Shown: piece after piece, positions 8,907-18,322 of the stretch
Layout: each line of letters begins with the position of its first letter
Numbering within the stretch: the first letter of the stretch is position 1
DNA from: RYN-230 sp963841695
GTDB lineage: Bacteria > Actinomycetota > Actinomycetes > Streptosporangiales > Streptosporangiaceae
NCBI GenBank assembly: GCA_963841695.1
Contig: CAWJDQ010000012.1
Span: forward strand, 1-64,000
Reading direction: 5' to 3'
Length of the DNA: 64,000 bases
Position numbers and translations under genes: made by a program
Notes under the pieces: generated by a model
The model's input: only the letters and a program-made list of their open reading frames with translations
Told to the model about the DNA's origin: nothing
The model's database searches: none

Positions 8907-9353
8907 TCAGGAGCTGGCGGCCCCGAGCGCTGCTGTGATCTCCTGGATCGCTTCGGACTCGGCGGGGCTCACGGTCTGCCCTTCCTCCTTGTGCGCCGCC
9001 GCGACCTTGCTCGCGAGGGCAAGGACGAAGCGCCGGTAATCGTCGAGTTCCGCGGCCGTTGCCTTGCTCTCGAGCAGTGCCGCCGCGTCGCGGAGGTGCT
9101 TCAGCCCGTTTTCCCTGAGTTCCTCGGCGGAGTGATACCTCGTGTGGTCCGTCTCAGGCTTAGCCGCAACGATCTCGTCGAGGAGTTCGCTCTCGCCGTG
9201 CTGAGCGCGCGCGTCGACATAGGCCTTCGACATCGCGATTGACTCGCGGATCATTCCTCCGCGGGCCGCGGTGACCACGATCATCCCGGCGCTGGGCGGG
9301 CCCTCGAGCACCACCTTCCACTCGTCGGAAGAGAAAGCCGCTTTTGAGGTCAT
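8907..9353 (-). CDS. Conserved hypothetical protein, mostly alpha-helical
   Basis: 148 residues. It opens with FSSDEWKVVLEGPPSAGMIV and continues through several amphipathic helices (GLKHLRDAAALLESKATAAE, VLALASKVAAAHKEEG). No membrane segment, signal or catalytic motif is visible. A good AAGGAG precedes the ATG at 9353. I recognise the opening as typical of an uncharacterised actinobacterial family but know no function. Confidence 0.7.
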   Translation of the reverse strand: MTSKAAFSSDEWKVVLEGPPSAGMIVVTAARGGMIRESIAMSKAYVDARAQHGESELLDEIVAAKPETDHTRYHSAEELRENGLKHLRDAAALLESKATAAELDDYRRFVLALASKVAAAHKEEGQTVSPAESEAIQEITAALGAASS

Positions 9354-9567
9354 TCGGGGCTCCTTCGGGCCGATGCGACATAAGAACTGCTCACGCGGGA
9401 AACAAGAAACGCGCGATCGCGATCATCCCCGGGCCGGCGCCTGCCAACACCAGCCCCGCGCGGCGGAGGTGCGGGAATATGACTGGCGTGCAGGCGTCGC
9501 CGGTGTCGGGATCGTGAGGGGAGCAACGGCAGGGAGGAGTTTCCGGTGTCGGCGCCCGCCCCCACGG

Positions 9568-10782
9568 CTAGGGCAGTGGCACGATTCCCTGCGCGCCGCG
9601 CGGGAATGTCGCGAGGATTTCCTCGGGGATGTTCAGGTGCGCGGAGACGAGCTTGGGCGGCAGGTGGCTGAGCCAGTTGGCCAGTGAGACTTCTTCGTAG
9701 TGGTCGCTGCGGAACGTTTCGATGAAGATCAGGTCATCCTCGCCGGTGTTCTCGACGTAGTGGCCGCAGTTGCGGCGGACCAGGCCGACGTCGCCGGCGC
9801 GGAAGTCGGTGGTGTTGGCGTGCGGGCCGGTGTTGAACACCGTCATCCGCGCGGAGCCTTTCATGTAGTACTGCCACTCATCAGCGTTCGGGTGCCAGTG
9901 CAGCTCACGCATCGAGCCCGGCTTGACCACGACCAGGGCGGCCGCGACCGTCTTGGATGCCGCGAAGTTGGTGCTGTCGGCGATGCGGATGCTGCCGCCG
10001 CTGTTCTCATACTGCGGCTTCACCTCCGACATGCGGAAGATCACCGGCTCGGTCGAGCCCCATTCGACGCCCGCCGCGACCTGGTCGGTCTCCAGGTCGC
10101 CGGGTTCGTCACCGGGGAAGATCCACAGGTTGTGCAGGGGAATGTCGTCGAGGGTCTCCTGGGCCACCCGGAAGTTCTTGGCCAGCACGTCGGGCGGCGT
10201 GTGCGCGAACCAGTCCGTCAGAAGCAGCGTGTTGCTCTCGGACTGGGCCCCGTCGTCGAACGCGAGGACGAACTCCGCGCCGTCCGGGCCCAGGCCCTGC
10301 AGGGAGTGCGGCAGCCCGGCCGGGAAGAACCAGAGGTCTTCTTTGAAGACATCCTCGACGCTTGGCATCCCGTCCCGGCTGAGGGTGGTGATCCGGCACT
10401 TGCCCTCGGTCATGATCGCCCATTCGGCGGTCTGGTGCCAGTGCAGCTCCCGGATGCCGCCCGGCTCGAGGTACATGTTCACCCCGGCGATCTCATCCGA
10501 GATCGCGAAGTCGGCCGCGGTGACCTCCCGCGCCCACCCGCCGCGCTGCTGGCGGCGGGCCGCGATGTTGAACGAGGACCAGAAGAACGGCTGGGTGCTG
10601 ACGTCGGTGGCCGGCGCGGTGATCACGTTGGGGAACTGGCTTTCCAGCACCTTGTTCTGCGGTCCTGTCATCGTCGCGCTGGCCGGGTCCCCGGTAGTGG
10701 TCTGCATGCCTTCCTGCGGCAGATCCGGGTTCCCGAAAGCAGGGGTCTCGTGATGCGGTACCGGGTTGTCGGTCGAGCCCAT
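9568..10782 (-). CDS. oxdC: Oxalate decarboxylase (bicupin)
   Basis: 404 residues, two cupin domains. The first has IRELHWHQTAEW (Arg111, His114, His116, Glu120) with a further His159 in FPAGLPHS; the second has MRELHWHPNADEW. These are Mn ligands of the OxdC family. Residues 181-185 read SESNT, at the place of the flexible lid SENST in the Bacillus enzyme, and Glu182 matches the lid glutamate linked to decarboxylation rather than oxidation. It probably converts oxalate to formate and CO2. No signal peptide. The ATG at 10782 has a GGAAGGAAA upstream and the frame continues further without family similarity. Intact. Confidence 0.9.
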   Translation of the reverse strand: MGSTDNPVPHHETPAFGNPDLPQEGMQTTTGDPASATMTGPQNKVLESQFPNVITAPATDVSTQPFFWSSFNIAARRQQRGGWAREVTAADFAISDEIAGVNMYLEPGGIRELHWHQTAEWAIMTEGKCRITTLSRDGMPSVEDVFKEDLWFFPAGLPHSLQGLGPDGAEFVLAFDDGAQSESNTLLLTDWFAHTPPDVLAKNFRVAQETLDDIPLHNLWIFPGDEPGDLETDQVAAGVEWGSTEPVIFRMSEVKPQYENSGGSIRIADSTNFAASKTVAAALVVVKPGSMRELHWHPNADEWQYYMKGSARMTVFNTGPHANTTDFRAGDVGLVRRNCGHYVENTGEDDLIFIETFRSDHYEEVSLANWLSHLPPKLVSAHLNIPEEILATFPRGAQGIVPLP

Positions 10783-10882
10783 GACGCTTTCCTTCCCTGT
10801 CTTCCTTCCTGCCTTGACTCGTCGACTCTCGCGTCCTGCGGGGCCAGCTCTTATCCCCGAACCACGTAGTCCGGCTGGCTGG

Positions 10883-11446
10883 TCACCGGGGGGTCCGCAG
10901 CGACGCCTCCACCTCGAGCACGAGCTGGATGTCGTCGCTGACCACGACGCCGCCGGTGGGGAGCACCGTGTTGGCGGTGATGCCGTAGGCCGAGCGATAG
11001 AGCTCACCTGTCGCGGTGAATCCGGCCCTGGTGCCGCCATACGGGTCCGATCCGAAGCCGTTGACCTCGATCCCCAGCTCAACGAGCCTGGTGATGCCCT
11101 TGATGGTCAGGTCACCGGTCATGATCAAGTCGTCGCCGCTGCGGTGCACGCCGGTGGACTGGAAGGTCATCGTCGGATGGTTGGCGACGTCGAGGAAGCC
11201 CTCACCCTTGACATCGTTGTCACGCGATTCATTGCCCGTGTCGAGCGACGAGGTGTCAACCGTCACCATGGCCGACGACTCCAGGAGGTTAGCCGCCGTG
11301 ACGATCCGGCCCTCGAACTTGGTGAAGTTGCCGCGGACCTTGCTGACCATCAGGTGCCTGGCGATGAACCCGATATGTGAGTGCACTGGATCGATGTCCC
11401 AGGTGCCGACGATGTAGCCGGGGATATCGACAGGTTGTCCCGTCAT
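10883..11446 (-). CDS. YceI family protein
   Basis: 187 residues with the lipocalin-like YceI fold: GTWDIDPVHSHIGFIARHL at the start, then VRGNFTKFEGRI, ESRDNDVKGEGFLDV, and DLTIKGITRLVELGIEV. YceI proteins bind long isoprenoid or amide lipids, and some are stress-induced. There is no signal peptide here, so it is probably cytoplasmic, as in many actinobacteria. AGGAGA precedes the ATG at 11446. It lies 100 bases upstream of oxdC on the same strand and may share a transcript with it. Confidence 0.9.
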   Translation of the reverse strand: MTGQPVDIPGYIVGTWDIDPVHSHIGFIARHLMVSKVRGNFTKFEGRIVTAANLLESSAMVTVDTSSLDTGNESRDNDVKGEGFLDVANHPTMTFQSTGVHRSGDDLIMTGDLTIKGITRLVELGIEVNGFGSDPYGGTRAGFTATGELYRSAYGITANTVLPTGGVVVSDDIQLVLEVEASLRTPR

Positions 11447-11510
11447 GATTGTCTCCTTCTTCCTGGAGGGAATGACCGTTACCCGCCGCACTCGCACTGC
11501 GGCTGAGGGG

Positions 11511-12011
11511 TTACGCTCGTGGCCGTTCTTTGATCCCGGCCGCCAGCAGGTCCACCACTTCAGCGATGCGCGCGGCCCGCACCTCGGGGCGGCGGGTGGT
11601 CGCGTCGATCCAGCGCAGATAGGCCTTGCGGTAGAACTGGGCCAGGGTGTCGAAGAACGCCGCAGCGGCCGGGTTGGCCTCAAGGGCCGACGCGATATCG
11701 TCGGCTAGATCACCGCGCTGCGGGCCTTCTGGCTCCAGTTCAACGATCACCTCATCGCCGACTGCGACGCCGGTATCCCGCATCCACGTCGGGTTCACGG
11801 TGAACACCCATTGGTTGCCGTCTGGTGTGATCCTGCCGCGGAGCCGCCTGCCGCAGCTAGCCCCGGCGGCCGGATGGATCGTCCCGCCCACGGGATGGTA
11901 AGCCTTGGCCCCCCACGTCTCGTCTGGGTCGAAAGGAACCGCGATGACCGCCCGGCCGCTGGAGTCAAACGTGATGTGAGCACCGAACCGCTGAACACGC
12001 ATGGGTCTCAT
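11511..12011 (-). CDS. YdeI/OmpD-associated family protein with DUF1905 domain
   Basis: 166 residues. The first ~95 form a DUF1905-like beta barrel (FDPDETWGAKAYHPVGGTI, VGDEVIVELEPEGPQR). The C-terminus has the helical YdeI/OmpD-associated motif FFDTLAQFYRKAYLRWIDAT with the closing VVDLLAAGIKERPRA. These proteins are linked to resistance to cationic peptides and to bacteriocins in some bacteria; the mechanism is unclear. Start at 12011 or at the in-frame ATG at 12002. Intact. Confidence 0.85.
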   Translation of the reverse strand: MRPMRVQRFGAHITFDSSGRAVIAVPFDPDETWGAKAYHPVGGTIHPAAGASCGRRLRGRITPDGNQWVFTVNPTWMRDTGVAVGDEVIVELEPEGPQRGDLADDIASALEANPAAAAFFDTLAQFYRKAYLRWIDATTRRPEVRAARIAEVVDLLAAGIKERPRA

Positions 12012-12074
12012 CGTGACACCGCGAGCGGCAGCCGGCGTCTCGGTGCTGAGAATGCAGGTGGCGATGCCAGGGCT

Positions 12075-12776
12075 TTATTGATCATGCCCCTCGAACCGGA
12101 ATTCGCTCTGCCAGGTGCCCTCGGATCGGGCAATCGTCCAGTAGGCATCCGCGATACGGGCGGGGCTGAAGGGAGTGTCCTCGGCGATGATCCCCGCGAC
12201 GGTAATGCTCGCCACGCGCACCGCGTACGGCGCCAGCTCGTCTCCGAGCATGGTCGCTGCGGACCGCAGTGCCGCCTTGCCGAGCGAGACAGTCGCCCGG
12301 CTGGCGACGGGCCTGTCTGCGAAACCGCCGCCGGTGAACAAGATGGTGCCGCCACCTGCGGCGCGCATCGCCTGACCAGCGACTCGTGCGGCGACGATGG
12401 CGCTGACGACATCCACGTTGTACGCCTGCTGCAGGTGAGCGATATCGCTGTCCAGCAGCGTGTCGGGCGCAGCCAGGACGGCGTTGTACACCATCAGGCC
12501 TGGCGCACGGCTCGCTGCGTAGACCGATCCGAGCGCGCCCTGGAAGTTTTCCGGGTCACTGGCATCCGCGGCGATGGTGCCGGCGACCGCTCCGGTGGCC
12601 TGAAGATCACTGGCCAGATCCTTCAGCCTGCGGACATCACGGGCCAGGAGTGTGACGCGGTAGCCGCCTTGCGCAAATCGTCGCGCGATAGCGGCTCCGA
12701 GGCCGGGACCCGCGCCGATCACGAGCAGGTGGTGGCGGTCAATACCCGGGGCGTCACGGTGCACGGTGCTGGTCAA
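12075..12776 (-). CDS. Short-chain dehydrogenase-like protein lacking the catalytic Tyr
   Basis: 233 residues. The Rossmann turn is LLVIGAGPGLGAAIARRFA and the following strand VTLLARD is intact, so it should bind NAD(P). In the active-site region, where SDRs have YxxxK, it reads VSLGKAALRS: the Lys is kept and the Tyr is replaced by Val. The usual Ser is Thr (ILFTGGG). A classical SDR reaction is therefore doubtful; it may be a regulatory or scaffold relative. TTG at 12776 with GGGGGA upstream is the likely start. It is followed by an aldo/keto reductase on the same strand upstream. Confidence 0.75.
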   Translation of the reverse strand: MTSTVHRDAPGIDRHHLLVIGAGPGLGAAIARRFAQGGYRVTLLARDVRRLKDLASDLQATGAVAGTIAADASDPENFQGALGSVYAASRAPGLMVYNAVLAAPDTLLDSDIAHLQQAYNVDVVSAIVAARVAGQAMRAAGGGTILFTGGGFADRPVASRATVSLGKAALRSAATMLGDELAPYAVRVASITVAGIIAEDTPFSPARIADAYWTIARSEGTWQSEFRFEGHDQ

Positions 12777-12842
12777 GATCGTCCCCCTTTCAGGTCCGTG
12801 AAAGCTGCAGTCGCACTGGCCGGCTGAGCGGTGACGGCAGTG

Positions 12843-13718
12843 CTAGCCCGCGGAGGCCAGGGCCTCGCGCGCTGCGGCGTCCAGCTCGATGTCCGCGGCG
12901 GCCATGTTTTCCTGGAGATGGCGCACGGACGACGTGCCGGGAATCAGCAGGACGTTCGGCCGGAAGCTCAGCAGCCACGCGAGGGCTATCTGAGCCGGAG
13001 TGCGGCCCAGGCGAGCTGCGATGCTCGTGACCTGGGGGCGGCGCAGGACCGGATTACCGCCGTCGAAGGCCGAGCCCAGCGGGAAGAACGGCACGAAGGC
13101 AATGCCCCGCGCCACGCACTCCTCCAGCACGGGCAGGGAGTGCCGGTCGGCCACGTTCATGGGATTCTGCACGCACGCGATATCGGTGATCGCCAGTGCG
13201 TGCAGAAGATGGTCACGGGTGATGTTGCTGAGGCCGATGCCGCCGATCAGGCCGCTGTCGCGCGATTTCACCATCGCGGTGAGCTGGTCATCGAACCGCT
13301 GGCCGGGCCGGGCGTCGCCCATGAGGCGCAGATTGACCGCGGCAAGATGGTCGACGGCCAGGGTGCGCAGGTTGTCCTCGATTCCCTGCCTGAGCTGGGC
13401 TGGCGAATCGGACCGCAGCACCCGGCCTGACGTGTCCCGCCGCGCGCCAACCTTGCTGACCAGCGCCAGCCCCTCCGGGTACGGATACAGCGCCGCCCTG
13501 ATGAGCTCATTCGCGACAGCGGGACCATAGAACTGGGCGGTGTCGATGTGATCGACGCCGAGTTCCACGGCGCGCCGCAGAACCGCGATCGCCTGGCCGC
13601 GGTCTCGCGGCGGCCCGAATACCCCCGGACCTGGCAGCTGCATGGCGCCGAAGCCGATGCGTGACACGGTTACCGGCCCCAGGCGATAGCGCTGCTCGCG
13701 ACTGGTCATCGGCGTCAT
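12843..13718 (-). CDS. Aldo/keto reductase
   Basis: 291 residues. It has the (beta/alpha)8 AKR signatures: VSRIGFGAMQLPGPG, VDHIDTAQFYGP (Asp and Tyr of the tetrad), LVSKVGA (Lys), and the C-terminal VLLIPGTSSVRHLQEN that binds NADPH phosphate. The His of the tetrad is replaced in the VNLRLM strand, as in several AKR subfamilies. GGAGGCG precedes the ATG at 13718. A TCACC-N7-GGTGA dyad lies 58-76 bases upstream, matching one beside the neighbouring LuxR gene, so control by that regulator is likely. Confidence 0.9.
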   Translation of the reverse strand: MTPMTSREQRYRLGPVTVSRIGFGAMQLPGPGVFGPPRDRGQAIAVLRRAVELGVDHIDTAQFYGPAVANELIRAALYPYPEGLALVSKVGARRDTSGRVLRSDSPAQLRQGIEDNLRTLAVDHLAAVNLRLMGDARPGQRFDDQLTAMVKSRDSGLIGGIGLSNITRDHLLHALAITDIACVQNPMNVADRHSLPVLEECVARGIAFVPFFPLGSAFDGGNPVLRRPQVTSIAARLGRTPAQIALAWLLSFRPNVLLIPGTSSVRHLQENMAAADIELDAAAREALASAG

Positions 13719-13775
13719 CGCCTCCAGGGCAGGAGTCGTTTCGGCCCACGCTAGGCACCGGCCGGGTGAGTGGCT

Positions 13776-13794
13776 ATCACCTAGTTATGGTGAT
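13776..13794. promoter_or_regulatory. TCACC-N7-GGTGA dyad upstream of the aldo/keto reductase gene
   Basis: Arms ATCACC (13776-13781) and GGTGAT (13789-13794) flank TAGTTAT. The same dyad with the same spacing is at 16628-16644 near the LuxR gene start. It lies upstream of the aldo/keto reductase and overlaps the last codon of the LuxR gene. Probable operator for that regulator. Confidence 0.55.
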
Positions 13795-16497
13795 TGTGCC
13801 TCGGCGGCCTGGGCGCCAGGCGATGCCCGGGCTCGTTGTTCAGGCCGGCCGAGAGCAGCCGCATCTCTCGTGCACGGTGTACTGCCGAGGAACGGTCCTG
13901 AGCCTGCAGCTTCGCGTAGATATTGCGGATGTGGGTGTTGACGGTGTTGACCGAGACCGATAGCTCGCTGGCGATCTCCGGCCGGGAGAGGTTCGTCGGG
14001 AGGTACCGCAGCACCCGCAGCTCGGTCGGACTGAGTTCCCCGATCTCTGCCAGCGAAGGCTCAATGACCGCCGCCCTGGATGATCCGCGCAAGACGTCGA
14101 GGATGTCGGTCAGCAGGGCCGCGTGCGCCGTTTCATGCCGCGGCATGGCCTCGAGCAGCTCGAGTGAGCCCGTCATGGCGAACGGCAGGATGAGCCGGTC
14201 CGCCTCCGCGAGGGCCAGCGCGCACTCGGCGGCCGCGGCGGCCGCGCGGTGGTCACCGAGCTCGCGGTGCGCGAGCGCGGCCAGGAGGTGTGCCTCAACG
14301 ACTGTCACGTAGCCGATGACCGGAGCTACCCCGTCCAGGACATCCTGGACCGCGGCGAGGGCGGCGGCCGGGTTGTCCTCGGCGAGGCAGATGGCCGCGC
14401 GGGCATTACTGATCTCGCCGGAGGCTGCGGGTTCCGCATCGAGTGCGGCCAGCGAGGCCCGGGCCTCGCTGAGCTGCCCGAGCCGGGCCTGGGTGGCCAG
14501 CCTCCAGCCGGTCAGCTGATGTGCCAGTGCGTGTGAGCCTTCCAGCTGCGCCTGCAGGTGCTCGGCCGCGCTATATTCCGCCAGGGCCTCGCGCTGCCTG
14601 CGCCGGCCGGACAGCAGCATGCCGGTGCCCAGGTGCAGCAGCAGCCTCATGGGGGGTCCGGTATCTGTCTCCAGGGCGCGGGCGGCGCGCCGCAGCCAGC
14701 GATCGCCCTCGTCGAACTCACCCGTCCAGATGAGAGCGCCGGCGAGGTTCACGAGCGCGGGCGAGATGACCGGTTCCGCGCCCCAGCCATGGTGCTCGGC
14801 CAGGGCTATCGCCTCCCGGCACCGCCGCCGGGTAGTAGCGAAAGGCTCGATCTTCGAGGCAAAGGCGAGCTCAGCCAGGCAGGCCACCTCGAGGTAAGGA
14901 CGTCCGATCCTCCGCGCAAGCTCGGCGCCGTCCAGCAGGTGCCGCTCACTGTCCTGGTTCCCCAGCGACCACGCCTCGACGATGCCGAGATTCATGAGCG
15001 CCACCGCGCGCAGATCACTGTCGAGCGCGATGTCCTCGTCGGACTGGCCGCTGACCGGCGTGGCCAGGAACCTGACCTGATCGACTACGCCTGCGAGGTG
15101 GCCGCGCCGCCGCGCCAGCGACAGTTTCAGCGCGGCGGTCGCCACTTCGAGCCGGCGCTTGCGGTGGGGTGGCGTCAACGCGATCGAGGCTTCCGCCACA
15201 GCCAGGTGGGCGGCAGCCTCATCCACGCGTCCCTGAGCGAAATCGCTGGTTGCCCGCGCGAGAGGGATATCCGGGCCCTCGGTCACGGCGCCCGGCGGGA
15301 AAGCCCGCAGCAGCGTCCGGATGGTCTGAGCCTGTCCGTCCAGCGTCAGGCCGAACGAGTGGTCGGCGAGCAGCCGTGCCGCTTCGGCCCAGTCACCCGC
15401 TGCCTGGGTATGCCGGATGGCGTCGACGATCTCGCCGTGCTCGCTCAGCCAGGTGGCGGCCAGCCGGTGCAGGGCCGGCAGCTCTTCGGGCAGCCTCCGG
15501 CGCAGCTCAAGCCGGAGCAGGTCGGCAAAGAGGTGGTGATACCGGAACCAGGTCCGGGCCGGGTCGAGCGATACGACGAACGCGTTGGCGTCCTCGAGGT
15601 CGAGCAGGATCCGCTCGGAGCCAGGCTGATCAGTCAGCAGGTCCGCCAGCTCGCCGTTGACCCGGTCTAGCAGGGACGTGCGCAGAAGCAGCTGCTGGAC
15701 CTCGGCCGGCTGGCAGTCCAGCATTTCGGCGAGCAGGTACTCGGCCACAGTCCGGCTGCTGCCGGAGAATTCCGCGACAAACCGTTCCGGGTCCGGGCTG
15801 CTCGCCAGCGAGATCGCCGCGAGCCGCAGGCCCGCTGCCCAGCCTTCGGTGCGCTGGTGCAGCCGGTCCGCCAGGGCTTCCGGCAGCGCGATGCCCGAGG
15901 TCTCCAGGAACTCGCGGGTCTCGCGCTGGGTAAACCGCAGATCTGCCGCGCGGATCTCGGCCAGGTCGCCCGCCAGGCGAAGCTTGTGCAACCGGAGGGG
16001 CAGATCACGCCGCGTCGCGAGGATCGCGTGCACATGCTGGGGGAGCTTCTCCAGCAGCCGGGTCAGCTGCGTGAGCGCTTCCGGCCGAGGTCAGCTCGTG
16101 CAGGTCATCGATGACCAGGAAGGTGCGGTCGTGATGCGCCGGCGAGCTCGGACAGAACTCTCTCGCTGATGGCCGCTTCATTGAAGTCGGGTGTCGCGGC
16201 CAGCTGTTCGCCTTCGCCGGCCGGGCCGGACGCCTGCCGGATCGCGCTGAGGACGGCGAGCCAGAACTGCTGGGAGTCCTGCTGATCGCGTCGCACCTGG
16301 ACGACTGCCAGCCGGTACGACTGACCCGCAGTATCTGCCCAGGCCCGCATCAGCGAAGTCTTGCCGCTGCCGGCGGGGGCTGAGATCAGCGTTACCTTCG
16401 CTGTCGTCGCGCGATCCAGGGACGCGAGAAGCTCCCCGCGCTGAATGAGGCGCGGAGCTGCCTGGGTCGGCGTTGGCGGGGCTGCCCTAAATGCCAC
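13781..16497 (-). CDS. LuxR family regulator, MalT/LAL type (two frame breaks)
   Basis: About 905 residues. The N-terminus carries an STAND-type NTPase: LISAPAGSGKTSLMRAWA (Walker A) and LVIDDLHEL (Walker B), then ILATRRDLPLRLHKLRLAG, typical of MalT-like proteins. A long stretch of helical TPR-like repeats follows, then a C-terminal LuxR helix-turn-helix (LSPTELRVLRYLPTNLS, VNTVNTHIRNIYAKLQAQDR). Two frame breaks lie at CCGG sites, 16139-16142 and 16081-16084; removing one G at each restores one frame (LAAHHDRTFLVIDD; TSAEALTQ). Such proteins bind an inducer plus ATP and activate nearby genes. TCACC-N7-GGTGA dyads flank the gene. Confidence 0.88.
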
Positions 16498-16627
16498 GCC
16501 TGAACCCGATCCCCAGCGCGCCGGCCTGGCGCCGGCTGCCTCTCAGCATCTAGCCAGGTTACGTGCCCGGATGGTGACTAGCGCAATGCCTGGGCTGCTC
16601 CGCTTGCACGCCGTCCGGGCATCGGCG

Positions 16628-16644
16628 TCACCAGATCCTGGTGA
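16628..16644. promoter_or_regulatory. Second TCACC-N7-GGTGA dyad, in the LuxR/small-gene divergent region
   Basis: TCACC (16628-16632), AGATCCT, GGTGA (16640-16644). It lies 131 bases before the LuxR start codon and about 36 bases before the ATG of the small plus-strand gene. The rest of 16498-16679 holds nothing else recognisable. Confidence 0.5.
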
Positions 16645-16679
16645 TGCGGACTCACCTGCCTGCGCCGGACCATGGCCGC

Positions 16680-16908
16680 ATGGACCCTGCATCGGCCAGG
16701 TACATGATCCGGATCAACGGCCATCTCGGTGCCACGTTGCTTTCCGCGTTTCCGGCGATGGCATGGCAGCGGCAGGGCTCGGAGACGGTCTTGACCGGCC
16801 TGCTGGACCGGCCCGGCGCTCTATGGCGTCCTGGCCGAGATCGAAGCGCTTGGCCTTGACCTGCTCGAGGTCCGCCAGCTCAGCCCCGAGGCGACCGGAA
16901 AGCGGTGA
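16680..16908 (+). CDS. Small conserved hypothetical protein (one frame break)
   Basis: About 75 residues after repair: YMIRINGHLGATLLSAFP, SETVLTGLLDRP, then ALYGVLAEIEALGLDLLEVR in the next frame. The break is at CCGG 16813-16816; removing one G joins the frames. I recognise the pattern as a common small actinobacterial protein, function unknown, probably one alpha/beta domain that dimerises. A distant relative is encoded at 59857-60099. It is divergent from the LuxR regulator and could be its target. Confidence 0.65.
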
Positions 16909-16978
16909 GACCTGCTCACCATGAAGATCCCTCACCGGGCTCATAGCTGCCCGGCCGGATTTCGACCCGCGGCGGTGG

Positions 16979-17444
16979 ATGACTGAGCTGCCGCCGATGG
17001 ACCTGTTCGGTGCCCTGCTGTTCCAGATCGCCGGTCAGCAGCTGTCGGTCGCGGCGACCCGGCGGACCCTCGAGCGCATCGAGGCCCGCTTCGGCGGCCG
17101 CCTTCCCTCGGCGGCCGACGTGCTGGGCACGGATCCGGCGCAGTTCCGCGAGGCCGGGCTGTCCTGGCGGAAGCCCGTGGACGGCGCAAGGCGCCCTCAT
17201 CCTCGCGCTCGGCCGCGAGGACGTAGTCCTGCCCGGTGACCTTGCCCTCCGCAAGGCCGTCCGCACTGTCTACCGCCTCGATCACCTGCCTGCGGAGGAA
17301 GAGGTTCTGGCGATCGCCGAGAAATGGCGGCCCTACCGCAGCCTGGCGACCGCCTACCTGTTCTCGGCCGCGTTCGAGGAAGCTCAGCAACCTGCTGTCC
17401 CTGCGGGGAATCACCAGAATCCGGTGACGACCGATCACCTGTGA
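16979..17444 (+). pseudogene. DNA-3-methyladenine glycosylase (HhH-GPD family), hairpin deleted
   Basis: The first part reads LFGALLFQIAGQQLSVAATR and LERIEARFGGRLPSAADVL, typical of AlkA-like glycosylases. After GLSWRK the frame shifts and continues WTAQGALILALGREDVVLPG, then DLALRKAV and a normal tail (WRPYRSLATAYLFSAA). About 40 residues that should lie between, including the helix-hairpin-helix, are missing; the catalytic Asp in LPGD remains. The N-terminus is also short. This is more than a single-base error, so I call it a pseudogene. Functional relatives excise alkylated bases. Confidence 0.7.
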
Positions 17445-17503
17445 GGTGGCAACCCTGGGCACAGGGTGCTGGCGGAATTCGTCGAGATCTCAGGAGGGAC
17501 AGC

Positions 17504-18189
17504 ATGAGCCAGGCAACGGTAGCAGTCGTCGCCGGCGCAGGCGGCGCGCTCGGGCACGCGACCACCGCGGCGCTCGCAGCCAGCGGATTCACGGTGGTGG
17601 CGCTTGACCGCAGCGAGCACGCGATGAGCGATCTGCGCGACGCCGTGCGCAAAGAAGCAGTCGATCCCGGCCGATCCTGGCGCGGTGACGCGGGTCATCG
17701 ACCGGATAGCGGCCGAGGTCGGGCCCCCCGGCGTGCTGGTGAACACAGTCGGAACATTCCGCCTGGGTGACGCGCTCGCCACGACTCCCGAGACGCTGAA
17801 GCTCATGCTCGACGTCAATCTGGGACCCGCGTTGTGGCTGAGCCAGGCGGTGGCGCCGCACATGCGACAGCAGGGTTCGGGTGCCATCGTCCACGTGACC
17901 GCCCGGCCGGGCCTGGAGCCGGCCAGCGGCATGGCGGCCTACAGCGTGAGCAAGGCGGCGCTGGCGCACCTGACGCGCACCCTCGACCTCGAGCTCCGGC
18001 CGCACGGGATCCGGGTGAACGCAGTGGCGCCGCAGCTGATCGACACCGCGTCCAACCGGGCTTCGTTCCCGGCCGACGTGCTCGCGCACGCGGTGGCGCC
18101 CGAGGCGATCGCCGAAGTGATCGCGTTCCTGGTCAGCGACGCGGCAGCGCCGGTGAGCGGGGCGATCCTGCCCGGCGTACGGCGTCTAG
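17504..18189 (+). CDS. Short-chain dehydrogenase/reductase (two frame breaks)
   Basis: About 228 residues. AVVAGAGGALGHATTAALAA is the nucleotide-binding turn; the active site YSVSKAALAHLTRTL is complete, with the Ser region IVHVTARPG less typical, followed by HGIRVNAVAPQLIDT. Frame breaks fall on CCGG at 17667-17670 (one extra C) and CCGG at 18172-18175 (one extra G). With the second repaired the protein ends ILPAYGV at the TAG at 18187-18189; unrepaired it runs 13 codons further. AGGAGGG at 17492-17498 fixes the start. The substrate is unknown. Confidence 0.85.
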
Positions 18190-18322
18190 CGCCTGGCCGG
18201 GCGCGGGCCGTATCCGAATCACCATGATCCGGCGATGACTTCTCACCTGGCGGCTGGGGAGCGTGGGCAAGACGCGAAGCGCACGGCCGTCAGGGACGTG
18301 CCCTAGTTGCGAGGGAGATGCC

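Noticed and set aside
9700..10869. A 389-residue plus-strand open frame opposite oxdC, and similar long antisense frames at 14558-15670 and 60792-62732
   Set aside because: They lie opposite clear genes, are rich in Arg/Gly/Pro/Ala, and have no recognisable domain. Such frames arise from the third-position GC bias of the opposite strand.
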